Position numbers and translations under genes: made by a program. Shown one piece after another: positions 17,081 through 27,624 of a stretch of 64,000 nucleotides of DNA. This DNA comes from Planctomycetota bacterium (GTDB taxonomy: Bacteria; Planctomycetota; UBA11346), in the NCBI GenBank assembly GCA_013816485.1, contig JACDEI010000019.1, positions 1 to 64,000 of the forward strand, in the 5' to 3' direction. How positions within the stretch are numbered: the stretch's first letter is position 1; each line of letters begins with the position of its first letter. The notes beneath the pieces were generated by a model. It was not told where the DNA came from. It did no database searches and worked only from the letters and a program-made list of their open reading frames with translations.

Positions 17081-18289
17081 ATGATCATCCGCGGCCTCGC
17101 CCTTCCTCTCGCTACCTACCGTCGCCGGCGTGCGCAGGCGCTCAGGCTCATCGCCAAGCAGTGCGAGCGCCAGGTGCCGCTGCTGCTGATCGGCTGCGAT
17201 GAGCACCGCTTGCGCAGCGTGCGCCAGGACCCGTGGTTTGACTATTACAGCGGCTGTGCCGAGCCCGAGGGCGCGCTGCTGTGCGATCCGCATGTCGCAG
17301 CGAAGGATACGCTGTTCCTCGATCCGGGTGATCCCAGTCGCATCGTGTGGGATGGCAAACGCCTCGGCCCCGACGATCAGGCGCGGCGCGTGCACGGCGT
17401 GCACGCCGTGGCAGCGCGCGGTGAACTGCTGGCACGGGTGCAGGCCGCGGCGAAGAAGGCCGGCCACCGCATCGCCATGCTGACGCGTGACCGTGAGCCG
17501 GGTTTCCAGGCCGAGCAGTTCAGCGCCTGGAAGAAGAAGCTGCGCGGTATCGAGGTCATCAACGTCGAGCCCGCGCTGGTGCACCAACGCATGTACAAAG
17601 ACGCCGACGAGGTCGCCTGGCACCGCAAGGCCATCGACATCACGCGCCGCGGTCTGCTCGCGACGCTGCCGCGCATCCCGAAGCTGAAGACCGAGAGCGA
17701 GGTGGCGAGCGAACTGGTGATGCACTACCGCAAAATCAGTTACGGCCCGCTGGCCTTCCCGCCGATCATCGGCAGCGCGGTGGCCGGTGCGACGCTGCAC
17801 TATCCCCACAACGACCAGCCGCTGCAGAAGGGTCGCCCCCTGCTGATGGACAGCGGTGCGACCGCCGGCGGTTACTGCGCCGACGTCACGCGCACCGTGC
17901 CACAGCACGGCCGATTCAGCGACAAACGCTTCCGCGAGGTCTATGAGCTGGTGCTGCACTGCAACGCGCTCGGACGCAAACACGCCAAACCTGGACTGAC
18001 GCGCGAGGAGCTCAACAACATCGCCTGGAAACCCATCATCGATGCGGGTTTCATCCGCCATCACGGCCTGTGGCACCACATCGGCTTGGATGTGCACGAT
18101 CCGGCGGACTACACCACGCCGCTGAAACCCGGCATGATCATCAGCAATGAACCCGGTGTGTACCTGCCCGACGAGGGTTTCGGCATCCGCATCGAAGACG
18201 ACCTGCTGATCACCAAGGACGGCTGCGACGAACTAACCAAGGCCATCCCCAAGAGCATCGCGGATCTTGAAGCGGCGATGCGCAGCTGA
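17081..18289 (+). CDS. pepP: Xaa-Pro aminopeptidase, M24 family
   Basis: This 402-residue metallopeptidase removes N-terminal residues next to proline. It has a creatinase-type N-terminal domain (about 1-165) and a pita-bread catalytic domain. The metal-ligand pattern is visible: MDSGATAGGYCADVTRTVP (two aspartates), HHIGLDVHD (histidine), ISNEPGVY (glutamate) and IRIEDDLLI (glutamate). No Shine-Dalgarno sequence precedes the ATG, because repeat array 6 ends two bases upstream. Expression may therefore depend on the folded repeat or on leaderless initiation. Monocistronic. Confidence 0.93.
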   Translation: MIIRGLALPLATYRRRRAQALRLIAKQCERQVPLLLIGCDEHRLRSVRQDPWFDYYSGCAEPEGALLCDPHVAAKDTLFLDPGDPSRIVWDGKRLGPDDQARRVHGVHAVAARGELLARVQAAAKKAGHRIAMLTRDREPGFQAEQFSAWKKKLRGIEVINVEPALVHQRMYKDADEVAWHRKAIDITRRGLLATLPRIPKLKTESEVASELVMHYRKISYGPLAFPPIIGSAVAGATLHYPHNDQPLQKGRPLLMDSGATAGGYCADVTRTVPQHGRFSDKRFREVYELVLHCNALGRKHAKPGLTREELNNIAWKPIIDAGFIRHHGLWHHIGLDVHDPADYTTPLKPGMIISNEPGVYLPDEGFGIRIEDDLLITKDGCDELTKAIPKSIADLEAAMRS

Positions 18290-18308
18290 GAAACCACTGC
18301 AGACGTCG

Positions 18309-18401
18309 GAATGATGAATGATGGAGAATTAATGGACAGCTCCGCGTGGCGGGGGCTTGTCCATTCATCCTCCATCATTCATCATTCATCATTCATCCTT
18401 C
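18309..18401. repeat. Inverted heptamer array 7 (GAATGAT / ATCATTC)
   Basis: The left arm reads GAATGAT, GAATGAT, GGAGAAT, TAATGGA (18309-18336). The right arm reads TCCATTC, ATCCTCC, ATCATTC x3, ATCCTTC (18360-18401). The 23-base spacer is GC-rich. It fills the gap between pepP and the next gene and ends 11 bases before the latter's Shine-Dalgarno sequence. Confidence 0.93.
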
Positions 18402-18421
18402 TGATTTCAACCGGGAGCTCC

Positions 18422-18928
18422 ATGGACTGGGAAGGCAAGATCGTCGCCACGCACCTGACCTGTTCGGTCAGCGGTCGCACCCTGCAACCTGGGGAGATGT
18501 TCTTCTCTGCCTTGGTGGTGAAGGACGCCCTGTTCCAACGCCTCGATTTCGCCGCTGATGTGTGGAGTGCGCAGGATCAGGCGGGTTTCCTCAGTTGGTG
18601 GCGGCAGAAGGTCCCGCAGCCGGGCAACGAGCGCAAACCCTTCAAGCTCAACGCGGCAACGCTGGCGCAGATCTTCCTCAACCTTAAGGACGCGCGTACA
18701 CGTTCCCAGCAGTGCCTAGCCTACGTGGTCGCCCTGGCGCTGGTGCGCGCGCGCAAACTGCAGTTCCTGGAAGTGCGCAGTGAGGGCGATCATCAGGTCC
18801 TGCTGGTACAGGACCGCAGCGCCAGCGTGGTCCACCGCATCCGCGATCCGAAACTCGCGCAGGACGAGGAGGCACATGTGCTGCACCAACTCCTTGAACT
18901 GACCAGTGGTGGGGAAGACGCCGGCTGA
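18422..18928 (+). CDS. Conserved hypothetical protein of planctomycete type
   Basis: The 168-residue product lacks a signal peptide or membrane segment and should be cytoplasmic. A motif near the N-terminus (TCSVSGRTLQPGEMFFSAL, with a following aromatic and arginine pattern) and a C-terminal helical part rich in leucine and glutamate are visible. I associate the SGR.L.PGE.F.S.L pattern with an uncharacterised family in planctomycetes; this is from memory. The ATG at 18422 follows GGGAG, and longer readings run into repeat array 7. It is convergent with the next gene. Confidence 0.72.
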   Translation: MDWEGKIVATHLTCSVSGRTLQPGEMFFSALVVKDALFQRLDFAADVWSAQDQAGFLSWWRQKVPQPGNERKPFKLNAATLAQIFLNLKDARTRSQQCLAYVVALALVRARKLQFLEVRSEGDHQVLLVQDRSASVVHRIRDPKLAQDEEAHVLHQLLELTSGGEDAG

Positions 18929-18958
18929 GCAGATCCCGCGCGAGGTTCAGCGCGGCGT

Positions 18959-19486
18959 TTAGCGTGACAGACGCACCGGTCTGAGCGACATGGTATGCAC
19001 CGGCGTCGGATCCGGACGCAGTGAACTGCCGTCCGGCAAGGTATCCGGGCGCGGATAAGCGCGACGGATGACCATCCCTTCGCCCGGTGGCTGGATCGTG
19101 AGATTATCGCTTTTACGTACCGGCAACTTGGCATCGCTCGGACGCCGGGGCGCGGGTGCTTCCCTGAGCGGGCGACGCTGATCCGGGCCGGAGTCGGCAG
19201 CGGTGGCGTTCTTTTTGAGATGGTCACGCATGCCACGCAATTGATCGGCGTTCACGGCGTCGGGATTCTCGGCGATGATGCGATCGAGTTCGGTAACGGT
19301 GTTGCCCAAGTCCGACAGGTCGTCCAGGCTGGCGCCGGACAGAGTCTGTGCCCCGGCCTCAGCCAAACCGGAAGCAGTACCGGCGATCACACCTTCGGGT
19401 GCCAGCAACACCCCCAGGATCGAATTGGTGCACCCACTGGTCAGCATCAGGGCGGATCCGAACATGATGACGTTCAACCACCGCAT
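18959..19486 (-). CDS. Putative lipoprotein of unknown function
   Basis: The 175-residue product has a short signal ending in LTSGC (Cys19), a slightly unusual lipobox. A glycine- and alanine-rich helical part follows (about 20-90), then a basic, proline-rich tail. No domain is recognised. The ATG at 19486 was chosen because it begins the signal; the upstream ATG adds a charged leader. It is convergent with the 18422 gene, with 30 bases between stops. Confidence 0.65.
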   Translation of the reverse strand: MRWLNVIMFGSALMLTSGCTNSILGVLLAPEGVIAGTASGLAEAGAQTLSGASLDDLSDLGNTVTELDRIIAENPDAVNADQLRGMRDHLKKNATAADSGPDQRRPLREAPAPRRPSDAKLPVRKSDNLTIQPPGEGMVIRRAYPRPDTLPDGSSLRPDPTPVHTMSLRPVRLSR

Positions 19487-19813
19487 GGGCGCAGCATCGC
19501 TCCGCTGCCAGCGCAGCAATGCCAGACCACCCGGAGCCAGCAGATGGGGCCCATACGCTCCTGGCGGCCCATACGCTCCTGGCGAGAGCTACGACAACGG
19601 CTGGCGAAAACCTCCGGTCGCAGCCTGGGTTTTACCCGCCTGGCGACCTGGAAAGCGGCAAGTCAGCGAAATAACGGCTAAAACACGCCTTTTAGACCTT
19701 TCACGACCACTAACAGACATTCTTTTAGACTGAGATAACCCGCGTCGAGATTTCCAGTTAGATGGTTTCAGACGTTTTTGACACGGGGAGGAGGAGGAGT
19801 ACGGTTCTTAACT
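19487..19813. other. Divergent intergenic region upstream of dnaN
   Basis: This 327-base gap holds a perfect 18-bp tandem duplication (19548-19583), then an AT-richer stretch (about 19676-19815) with two copies of CTTTTAGAC (19689-19697 and 19722-19730, 33 bases apart). A GGAGGAGGAGGAG run lies at 19786-19799. I looked for DnaA boxes of the TTATCCACA type and found none, so I do not call an origin. It most likely holds the dnaN promoter. Confidence 0.5.
19548..19583. repeat. 18-bp perfect tandem duplication
   Basis: The unit GGCCCATACGCTCCTGGC occurs twice without a gap (19548-19565, 19566-19583). It is unrelated in sequence to the heptamer arrays and lies between the divergent lipoprotein gene and dnaN. 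Confidence 0.9.
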
Positions 19814-20974
19814 ATGATGGATAACCCAACCACCAAGCCGCTCCATCTGCGTTGTGATCGGCAGGATCTGCTGGCAGCCATCCAAGCCGCTGACGCGGTG
19901 GTTCCCTCCAATAGCACCAAGCCGATCCTCACCAACCTGCTGTTCGATGCCAAGGCCGATCAGCTTGAGATCATCGCTACCGACTTGCAGGTTGGTCTGC
20001 GTTCGGTGGTGCAACGTGTGCAGGTGGATGCTCCTGGTCAGGCGGTGGTCCAGGCACGTCAGTTGGCCAGCATCCTGCGCGAGTCGTCGTCACCGAGCGT
20101 GAACCTGCGTCTGGAGCACAAGGGCGATACCAGCCAACTGCTGATCGAACTCGGCGATGGTGAGTACCAAGTACCGGCGGTGGTCGGTGAAACTTTTCCG
20201 CCTGTGCAGTCGTTCCCTACCGAAGTCGCCAAGGTTAGCATCCGTGGTCCACGTTTCGAGGAAATGATCCGTCAGACGGTGTTCGGCATGGACAAGGATC
20301 GCACCAGCGCGGTGTTGTCCGGAATTTTTCTGTCGGTCGGCAACGGTGAAGTCGTGATGGCGGCCACCGATGGTAAGATCCTCTGCGAAGCGGTGGAGAA
20401 ACACGAGTCGTTCCGCCTGAATCCCGCCGGTGATCCGGTACATGCCGTGGTTCCTGCGGTGACCATCAACCACCTGCAACGTATCCTCGGTACGGTTCCA
20501 CCCGAGCAGGTGGAGATCGCTTTCGCGGCGAAACTGTTGTTCGTGCGCTTGAAGACCTCCGTCGGACTCAACGTCGAACTGACCTCGCGCCTGGTCGATG
20601 GTAACTTCCCGACTTATCGTAACGCCTTGCCGATGAACGCACCGTCGAGCGTGACCTTCCAGAGCAGCGATCTCGCTTCCGCGGTGCGTCGCGTGGCGCT
20701 GATGACCAGCCAGACCAGCCGCGGCATCATCATCCTGCTCGACAAAGAGCAGTCGGTGTTCAGCAACCTGAACTATACCAACGGCAGCGCGCGTATTCCG
20801 GTGCGCTGCCAGTACCAGGGTTCCGCGCTGCGCCTGGGTGTGAACGCACAGTACCTCAGTGACGTGCTCAAGGTTTATAAAGGTGATTCGATCGGTATCG
20901 AATTATCGCGCGGGCTGATCATGCGTGAGCCTGGGGCGACGTACCTGATCATGCCGATCAGTTTGCCGAACTAG
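19814..20974 (+). CDS. dnaN: DNA polymerase III beta subunit (sliding clamp)
   Basis: The 386-residue clamp tethers the replicative polymerase to DNA. Three clamp domains can be followed: the first opens with LHLRCDRQDLLAAIQAADAVVP and TKPILTNLLF, and the last ends in LIMPISLPN, matching the typical C-terminal MP(I/M) strand. The start is placed at ATG 19814; a longer TTG reading is less like the family. The purine run GGAGGAGGAG is about 15 bases upstream, farther than usual. dnaA and recF are not adjacent, unlike the classic dnaA-dnaN order. Confidence 0.95.
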   Translation: MMDNPTTKPLHLRCDRQDLLAAIQAADAVVPSNSTKPILTNLLFDAKADQLEIIATDLQVGLRSVVQRVQVDAPGQAVVQARQLASILRESSSPSVNLRLEHKGDTSQLLIELGDGEYQVPAVVGETFPPVQSFPTEVAKVSIRGPRFEEMIRQTVFGMDKDRTSAVLSGIFLSVGNGEVVMAATDGKILCEAVEKHESFRLNPAGDPVHAVVPAVTINHLQRILGTVPPEQVEIAFAAKLLFVRLKTSVGLNVELTSRLVDGNFPTYRNALPMNAPSSVTFQSSDLASAVRRVALMTSQTSRGIIILLDKEQSVFSNLNYTNGSARIPVRCQYQGSALRLGVNAQYLSDVLKVYKGDSIGIELSRGLIMREPGATYLIMPISLPN

Positions 20975-20986
20975 CGGGTTGCCCAA

Positions 20987-21134
20987 GTCCGGAGGTCCGG
21001 AGGTCCGGAAGTCCGGAAGTCCGGAAGTCTTGTGTACGGGAGTTTGTGGTGGACCAGTTGCCGTCTGATCGTCCTGGGCAGCGCGAGCAGCAGAAGACTT
21101 CCGGACTTCCGGACTTCCGGACTTCCGGACTTCC
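20987..21134. repeat. Inverted octamer array 8 (GTCCGGAA x5 / GACTTCCG x4)
   Basis: Five 8-base units (GTCCGGAG twice, GTCCGGAA three times, 20987-21026, then GTC) face GACTTCCG x4 plus GACTTCC (21096-21134) across 66 bases. The array begins 13 bases after the dnaN stop, and its right arm lies inside the open N-terminus of the CCA-adding enzyme gene. Confidence 0.95.
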
Positions 21135-22368
21135 CCACGGTGAACCGTGGGATTCCGGCAGGGCGGTCGCCGAGGTGCTGCTGCGCGCCGGCCATGAGAC
21201 CTATGCCGCTGGTGGCTGCGTGCGCGACTTGCTGCTCGGGCGGGTGGTGAACGACATCGACGTGGCGACCATCGCTCATCCCGAGCAGGTCGAAGCGTTG
21301 TTCGCGGCGCACGGCTGGCACACCATCGCGGTCGGCAAGGCCTTCGGCGTGGTGATCGTGGTGACGCCCGCCGGACAGAACGTCGAGGTGGCGACCTTCC
21401 GCACCGACGGCGCGTATATCGATGGTCGGCGGCCGGCATCGGTGATCTACAGCACGGCGCGCGAAGACGTGGAACGCCGGGATTTCACCATCAATGCACT
21501 GCTGCTCGATCTGCACAGCGGCGAGGTGATCGATCATGTTGGTGGACGTGCGGATCTGGCGGCCGGCGTCGTACGCGCGGTGGGTGATGCCGCGTCGCGC
21601 TTGCGTGAGGATCGTTTGCGGGTGTTGCGTGGCCTGCGGTTTTGCGCGCGTTTCGCTTTCACCATCGAGCCGACCACCTGGGCCGCGATCGTCGCGACGC
21701 CACTGACGGGCCTGAGTGGTGAACGCCTGATGCAGGAACTGATCAAGGCGTTGGAAGGCCCGGGTCGTGCGCAGTGGCTTGAGCGGTTGTGGCAGAGCGG
21801 GCACCTGCCTGGGCTGTGCGCCCCGCTGGCCACCGTCGACGTGCCGGCACTCGCCACGCTGGGACGCCGGCTCGATGGTTTGTTGGCAGAGGATCCGCTG
21901 GCACTCCGGCTCGCCCTGTGGTTGTCGCCGCTGCCGCTGGGACCGGCCAAGGCTTGGCTCACCGCCCAACCGTTGCCGACCGCGGTGGTGCGCAGCGTGG
22001 TGTGGTTGCTGGAACAGGGACGTTCGCTCACGGATCTTTCGGCGCAGCGCCTGGCCAACCGCCGTCGGATCTGGCGCCACGCGGATGGCCGCTGGCTGGG
22101 TCGTCTGATCCCGCTGCTGCATGATGATCCCGCCCAGAGCGAGGCGGTACGGACCCTGATGGATGAACTCGCCCAGGATCTCGCAAAGCCCTGGACGCCG
22201 CTGATCCGCGCTGACGACCTCATCGCCCTGGGTCTGCTGCCAGGACCGCGGCTGGGTGCGCTGTTGCGCGACATCGAGGACGCCGATCTGGAGGGGGGCT
22301 TCCATGATCGCGCGGTGGCGTTGGCCGATGCCCGCAGGCGAATCGCCGATGGTGGAAAACCTGGGTGA
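21046..22368 (+). CDS. cca: CCA tRNA nucleotidyltransferase / poly(A) polymerase family
   Basis: This class II nucleotidyltransferase adds or repairs the CCA end of tRNA. Motifs: AAGGCVRDLLLGR, the catalytic NDIDVAT, RRDFTINAL and EDRLRVLRGLRF. The family core begins at about residue 40 (AEVLLRAGHETYAAGG). The preceding residues, from the GTG at 21046, are encoded partly by the right arm of repeat array 8. There is no better in-frame start between, so either these residues are made or a rare start is used. A poly(A) polymerase role cannot be excluded. 440 residues, close to family length. Confidence 0.9.
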   Translation: MVDQLPSDRPGQREQQKTSGLPDFRTSGLPHGEPWDSGRAVAEVLLRAGHETYAAGGCVRDLLLGRVVNDIDVATIAHPEQVEALFAAHGWHTIAVGKAFGVVIVVTPAGQNVEVATFRTDGAYIDGRRPASVIYSTAREDVERRDFTINALLLDLHSGEVIDHVGGRADLAAGVVRAVGDAASRLREDRLRVLRGLRFCARFAFTIEPTTWAAIVATPLTGLSGERLMQELIKALEGPGRAQWLERLWQSGHLPGLCAPLATVDVPALATLGRRLDGLLAEDPLALRLALWLSPLPLGPAKAWLTAQPLPTAVVRSVVWLLEQGRSLTDLSAQRLANRRRIWRHADGRWLGRLIPLLHDDPAQSEAVRTLMDELAQDLAKPWTPLIRADDLIALGLLPGPRLGALLRDIEDADLEGGFHDRAVALADARRRIADGGKPG

Positions 22369-22394
22369 AACCCAGGCAAAAGTGGCCCAGGCAC

Positions 22395-22455
22395 GCGTTG
22401 ACCGCTCCGGGACCCCTCGTAGGGTTCCCGCCCCTTACCTACGAGCGCTCAACGC
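22395..22455 (+). promoter_or_regulatory. Stem-loop leader of ppdK
   Basis: GCGTTGA-CGCTC and CTCGTAGG pair with CCTACGAG and GAGCG-TCAACGC to give a nested hairpin just upstream of the Shine-Dalgarno AAGGA (22457-22461) of the pyruvate phosphate dikinase gene. It could end the cca transcript or affect ppdK translation; which is unknown. Confidence 0.45.
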
Positions 22456-22467
22456 GAAGGACCTGTC

Positions 22468-25362
<2,895 letters not shown>

Positions 25363-25388
25363 GTTTTCCGTTCAATGCGGTTTGCTCA

Positions 25389-25420
25389 AACACCCACGGG
25401 ATTTCCCGTGGGTGTGTTGT
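25389..25420 (+). terminator. Terminator of ppdK
   Basis: An 11-bp stem (CACCCACGGGA / TCCCGTGGGTG, 25391-25414) with a two-base loop is followed by TGTTGTT, 29 bases after the ppdK stop. Convergent with the zinc-ribbon gene. Confidence 0.75.
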
Positions 25421-25447
25421 TAAAGACGCGGTGGTCATCAACGACGA

Positions 25448-25912
25448 CTAGTAGAATCCTGACAAAGCGTCCAGGACATCGAAGAGCGTCTCCATCGTGG
25501 TATCGAACACGGGAGTGTCCGAGTTTTTCGACGGCATTGGCGAGGCGCTCTTCTTTCCTTGCGCTGATTTGGACTTGGGCCTGCTCTTTGTCCGTGGAGG
25601 TAGGTGATTGAACTCATCAGGGTCGAACCACATCGACTGACAGGGACGACACAGATCGAGTTCGATCCGTGGCGTGAGCATGACCGCCTGCATCGCCTTG
25701 TGACAGACGGGGCAGCCAATGCCTTTTTTCGGATGTGCTTTCGCTTCGAACCACAGTCGTTTAACTACGTCGTCGTCCCCGTAATCCCGGACGATCGCCA
25801 ATCCAACGAATTGGCCATGGCATTGCATACAGGCGCGCACCTGCCCTCCGCCGGGTAGGTGACGGATGATGAGGTGCTGGTCACACCGCGGACAGCTCGG
25901 CTCCTTGCGCAT
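25448..25912 (-). CDS. Zinc-ribbon protein (TFIIB-like zinc finger)
   Basis: The 154-residue cytoplasmic protein has two CxxC-pair zinc ribbons: CPRC with CMQCHGQF (about residues 8-34) and CPVC with CRPCQSMWFDPDEF (about 67-102). The second matches the bacterial zf-TFIIB pattern, CxxC...CxxCxGxWfD. The tail (about 105-154) is basic and low-complexity with an acidic end. Its stop-to-start spacing with parB is small and on the same strand, but here the gene lies downstream of parB, so it could be the last gene of the parAB transcript. Role unknown. Confidence 0.8.
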   Translation of the reverse strand: MRKEPSCPRCDQHLIIRHLPGGGQVRACMQCHGQFVGLAIVRDYGDDDVVKRLWFEAKAHPKKGIGCPVCHKAMQAVMLTPRIELDLCRPCQSMWFDPDEFNHLPPRTKSRPKSKSAQGKKSASPMPSKNSDTPVFDTTMETLFDVLDALSGFY

Positions 25913-25915
25913 TAT

Positions 25916-26809
25916 TCAGCTCGGGTTCGGCCCGCTCGCGTTCGCCTGCTTCACAATGCGGTCCATGATCGCAACCACGCGCTGGAAGTGGTCCTTGCTC
26001 TCGAAGTGCAGCGTCATCGAGCCCTTGCCGCTTTTTTCCTTCACGGTCACGCGAGTGCCGAAGAGGTGGAAGAGATTGGTCTCCAGTTCGCGCAGGTGCG
26101 GGGGTTTGACGGCACGCGTCGGATCAATCGCAGGCGCGGCTGAAGGCCCCAGCCTGGCCAGGCGCTCCACCTCGCGCACCGACAGGCCTTCGTCGATCGC
26201 GCGCTGCGCGAGTGCGCGTTGCCACGCGACATCAGCGACGCCAGCGAGTGCGCGGGCGTGGCCCATCGACAACGAACCGCTCGATACCAACTGCTGCACC
26301 TCCTCGGGCAGGCCGAGCAACCGCAGGTGGTTGCTGATGGTGCTGCGCTCCTTGTTCAAGCGATCGGCGAGGCCGTCGTGGGTCAGGCCGTGGGTCTCGA
26401 TCAGCGCTTGGTAGGCCTTGGCCAGTTCGATGGCGTTGAGGTTCTCGCGTTGGATGTTTTCGATCAGGCGGAGTTCCGCCTGATGCTGCGGGTCGTTCTC
26501 CTCGCGGACGACGACGGGGACCTTGGCCAGACCGGCGAGCTTGGCGGCGCGGTAACGGCGTTCGCCGGAGAGCACCTCGTAGCCCACCTCCCGCTTCATC
26601 ACCACGATCGGCTGGAGCATGCCGTGGGTGCGCAGGCTGGCGGCGAGTTCCTCCAACGCCTGGGCGTCGAAGTCGGTGCGCGGGTTGGCGGTTGGCGGAA
26701 CGATCAGGCCGAGGTCGATCTCCAGGTAGCCCTTGGGCTGCTCCCGGCGGACGGTCTTGGCGAACACGTCGCTCAGGCTGCGGCCGAGGCTGTTATCGCT
26801 TAAGGCCAT
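25916..26809 (-). CDS. parB: Chromosome-partitioning protein ParB
   Basis: This 297-residue CTP-dependent DNA clamp loads at parS and spreads on DNA. The N-terminal nucleotide-binding domain shows the GERRYRA box (about residues 78-84) and ENIQRENLNAIE. The central helix-turn-helix reads LTHDGLADRLNKERSTISNHLRLL. The C-terminal dimerisation part ends near 297. The ATG at 26809 overlaps the end of parA by 17 bases, so the two are translationally coupled. Two parS sites lie upstream of parA. Confidence 0.95.
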   Translation of the reverse strand: MALSDNSLGRSLSDVFAKTVRREQPKGYLEIDLGLIVPPTANPRTDFDAQALEELAASLRTHGMLQPIVVMKREVGYEVLSGERRYRAAKLAGLAKVPVVVREENDPQHQAELRLIENIQRENLNAIELAKAYQALIETHGLTHDGLADRLNKERSTISNHLRLLGLPEEVQQLVSSGSLSMGHARALAGVADVAWQRALAQRAIDEGLSVREVERLARLGPSAAPAIDPTRAVKPPHLRELETNLFHLFGTRVTVKEKSGKGSMTLHFESKDHFQRVVAIMDRIVKQANASGPNPS

Positions 26810-27533
26810 GGAGCAGCTCCTTGGTGGCGGCCAGGTAGGCCAGACCACCAATACTAAGGGGGTCGTAATCAAAGATGGTCTTGCCGTGGCTTGGGGCCGC
26901 GGCCAAGGAGACATCTCGCGGAATTACGGTTGGTAACGTTCGCTCACTAAAATGGCTGCGTACTTCGCGCTCGACCTGGACCGCCAACGGATGATTGGGA
27001 TCGAACATGGTCAGCAGGATGCCGCAAAGTTCCAGGTTGGCCTGGGCACCCTCACGCAGCTCGTCAACATAGGCCAGTAACTGGCTCAGGCCTTCCAGCG
27101 CGTAGTACTCGCATTGCAACGGCACCAGCAAATGGCTGGCGGCCAGCAGGGCATTGATCGGCAACAATGACAGGTTGGGCGGACAGTCGATGAAGATGAC
27201 ATCGAACTGGTCGGCCATCGGCGCGAGTCGCTGTTTGAGGGTCAAACGGCCGCCGTTCTGACGACCAAGGATCTGTTCCTGCTCCAGCAGATCCGCGCCA
27301 GCCGTGATGACCCAGAGATTTGGCCGCTGACCAGCCGGTTTCGGTTGACCACCAGCATAGATGGAGGTGCCCTGACCTCGCTCAGCCAGCACGCTAGACG
27401 CATTTCCTTGGGGGTCGTTATCAACCACCAGGGTTTTGAGACCAGCCAAGCCACACCCAGCAGCCAGATTCACCACCGAGGTGGTCTTCCCCACGCCGCC
27501 CTTCTGATTTGAAACCGCAATGATTGGGGGCAT
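26793..27533 (-). CDS. parA: Chromosome-partitioning ATPase ParA
   Basis: The 246-residue ATPase moves ParB-parS complexes over the nucleoid. The deviant Walker A motif KGGVGKTT is at about residues 11-18, the second motif is VVDNDPQGN, and Walker B is FIDCPPNLSLL. The ATG at 27533 matches the family start (PPIIAVSNQKGG); a longer reading would translate through a parS site. No DNA-binding extension is present, as expected of chromosomal ParA/Soj. ParB bound at the upstream parS sites may autoregulate the operon. Confidence 0.95.
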   Translation of the reverse strand: MPPIIAVSNQKGGVGKTTSVVNLAAGCGLAGLKTLVVDNDPQGNASSVLAERGQGTSIYAGGQPKPAGQRPNLWVITAGADLLEQEQILGRQNGGRLTLKQRLAPMADQFDVIFIDCPPNLSLLPINALLAASHLLVPLQCEYYALEGLSQLLAYVDELREGAQANLELCGILLTMFDPNHPLAVQVEREVRSHFSERTLPTVIPRDVSLAAAPSHGKTIFDYDPLSIGGLAYLAATKELLHGLKR

Positions 27534-27543
27534 GGGTGGAGGT

Positions 27544-27559
27544 TGTTCCACGTGGAACC
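27544..27559. promoter_or_regulatory. parS site 1
   Basis: The sequence TGTTCCACGTGGAACC matches the 16-bp ParB-binding palindrome except for its last base, around the conserved GTTCCACGTGGAAC core. It lies 11 bases upstream of the parA start. Confidence 0.9.
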
Positions 27560-27608
27560 GAGGAGGCAAGGGGTCGGGTGGCCCTGGAGCTAAGGAGGCA
27601 AGCTGGTG

Positions 27609-27624
27609 TGTTCCACGTGGAACA
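27609..27624. promoter_or_regulatory. parS site 2 (perfect palindrome)
   Basis: TGTTCCACGTGGAACA is a perfect 16-bp palindrome of the parS type, 65 bases from site 1, between the end of the homoserine dehydrogenase gene and parA. Paired parS sites in front of parAB support a genuine chromosomal partition locus. Confidence 0.95.

Noticed and set aside
19676-19815. Replication origin next to dnaN
   Set aside because: The stretch is AT-richer, but I see no DnaA boxes and no dnaA gene; promoter function is enough to explain it.
3535-21134. CRISPR array as an explanation of the heptamer repeats
   Set aside because: Units are 7-9 bases without unique spacers between them, and no cas genes are present.
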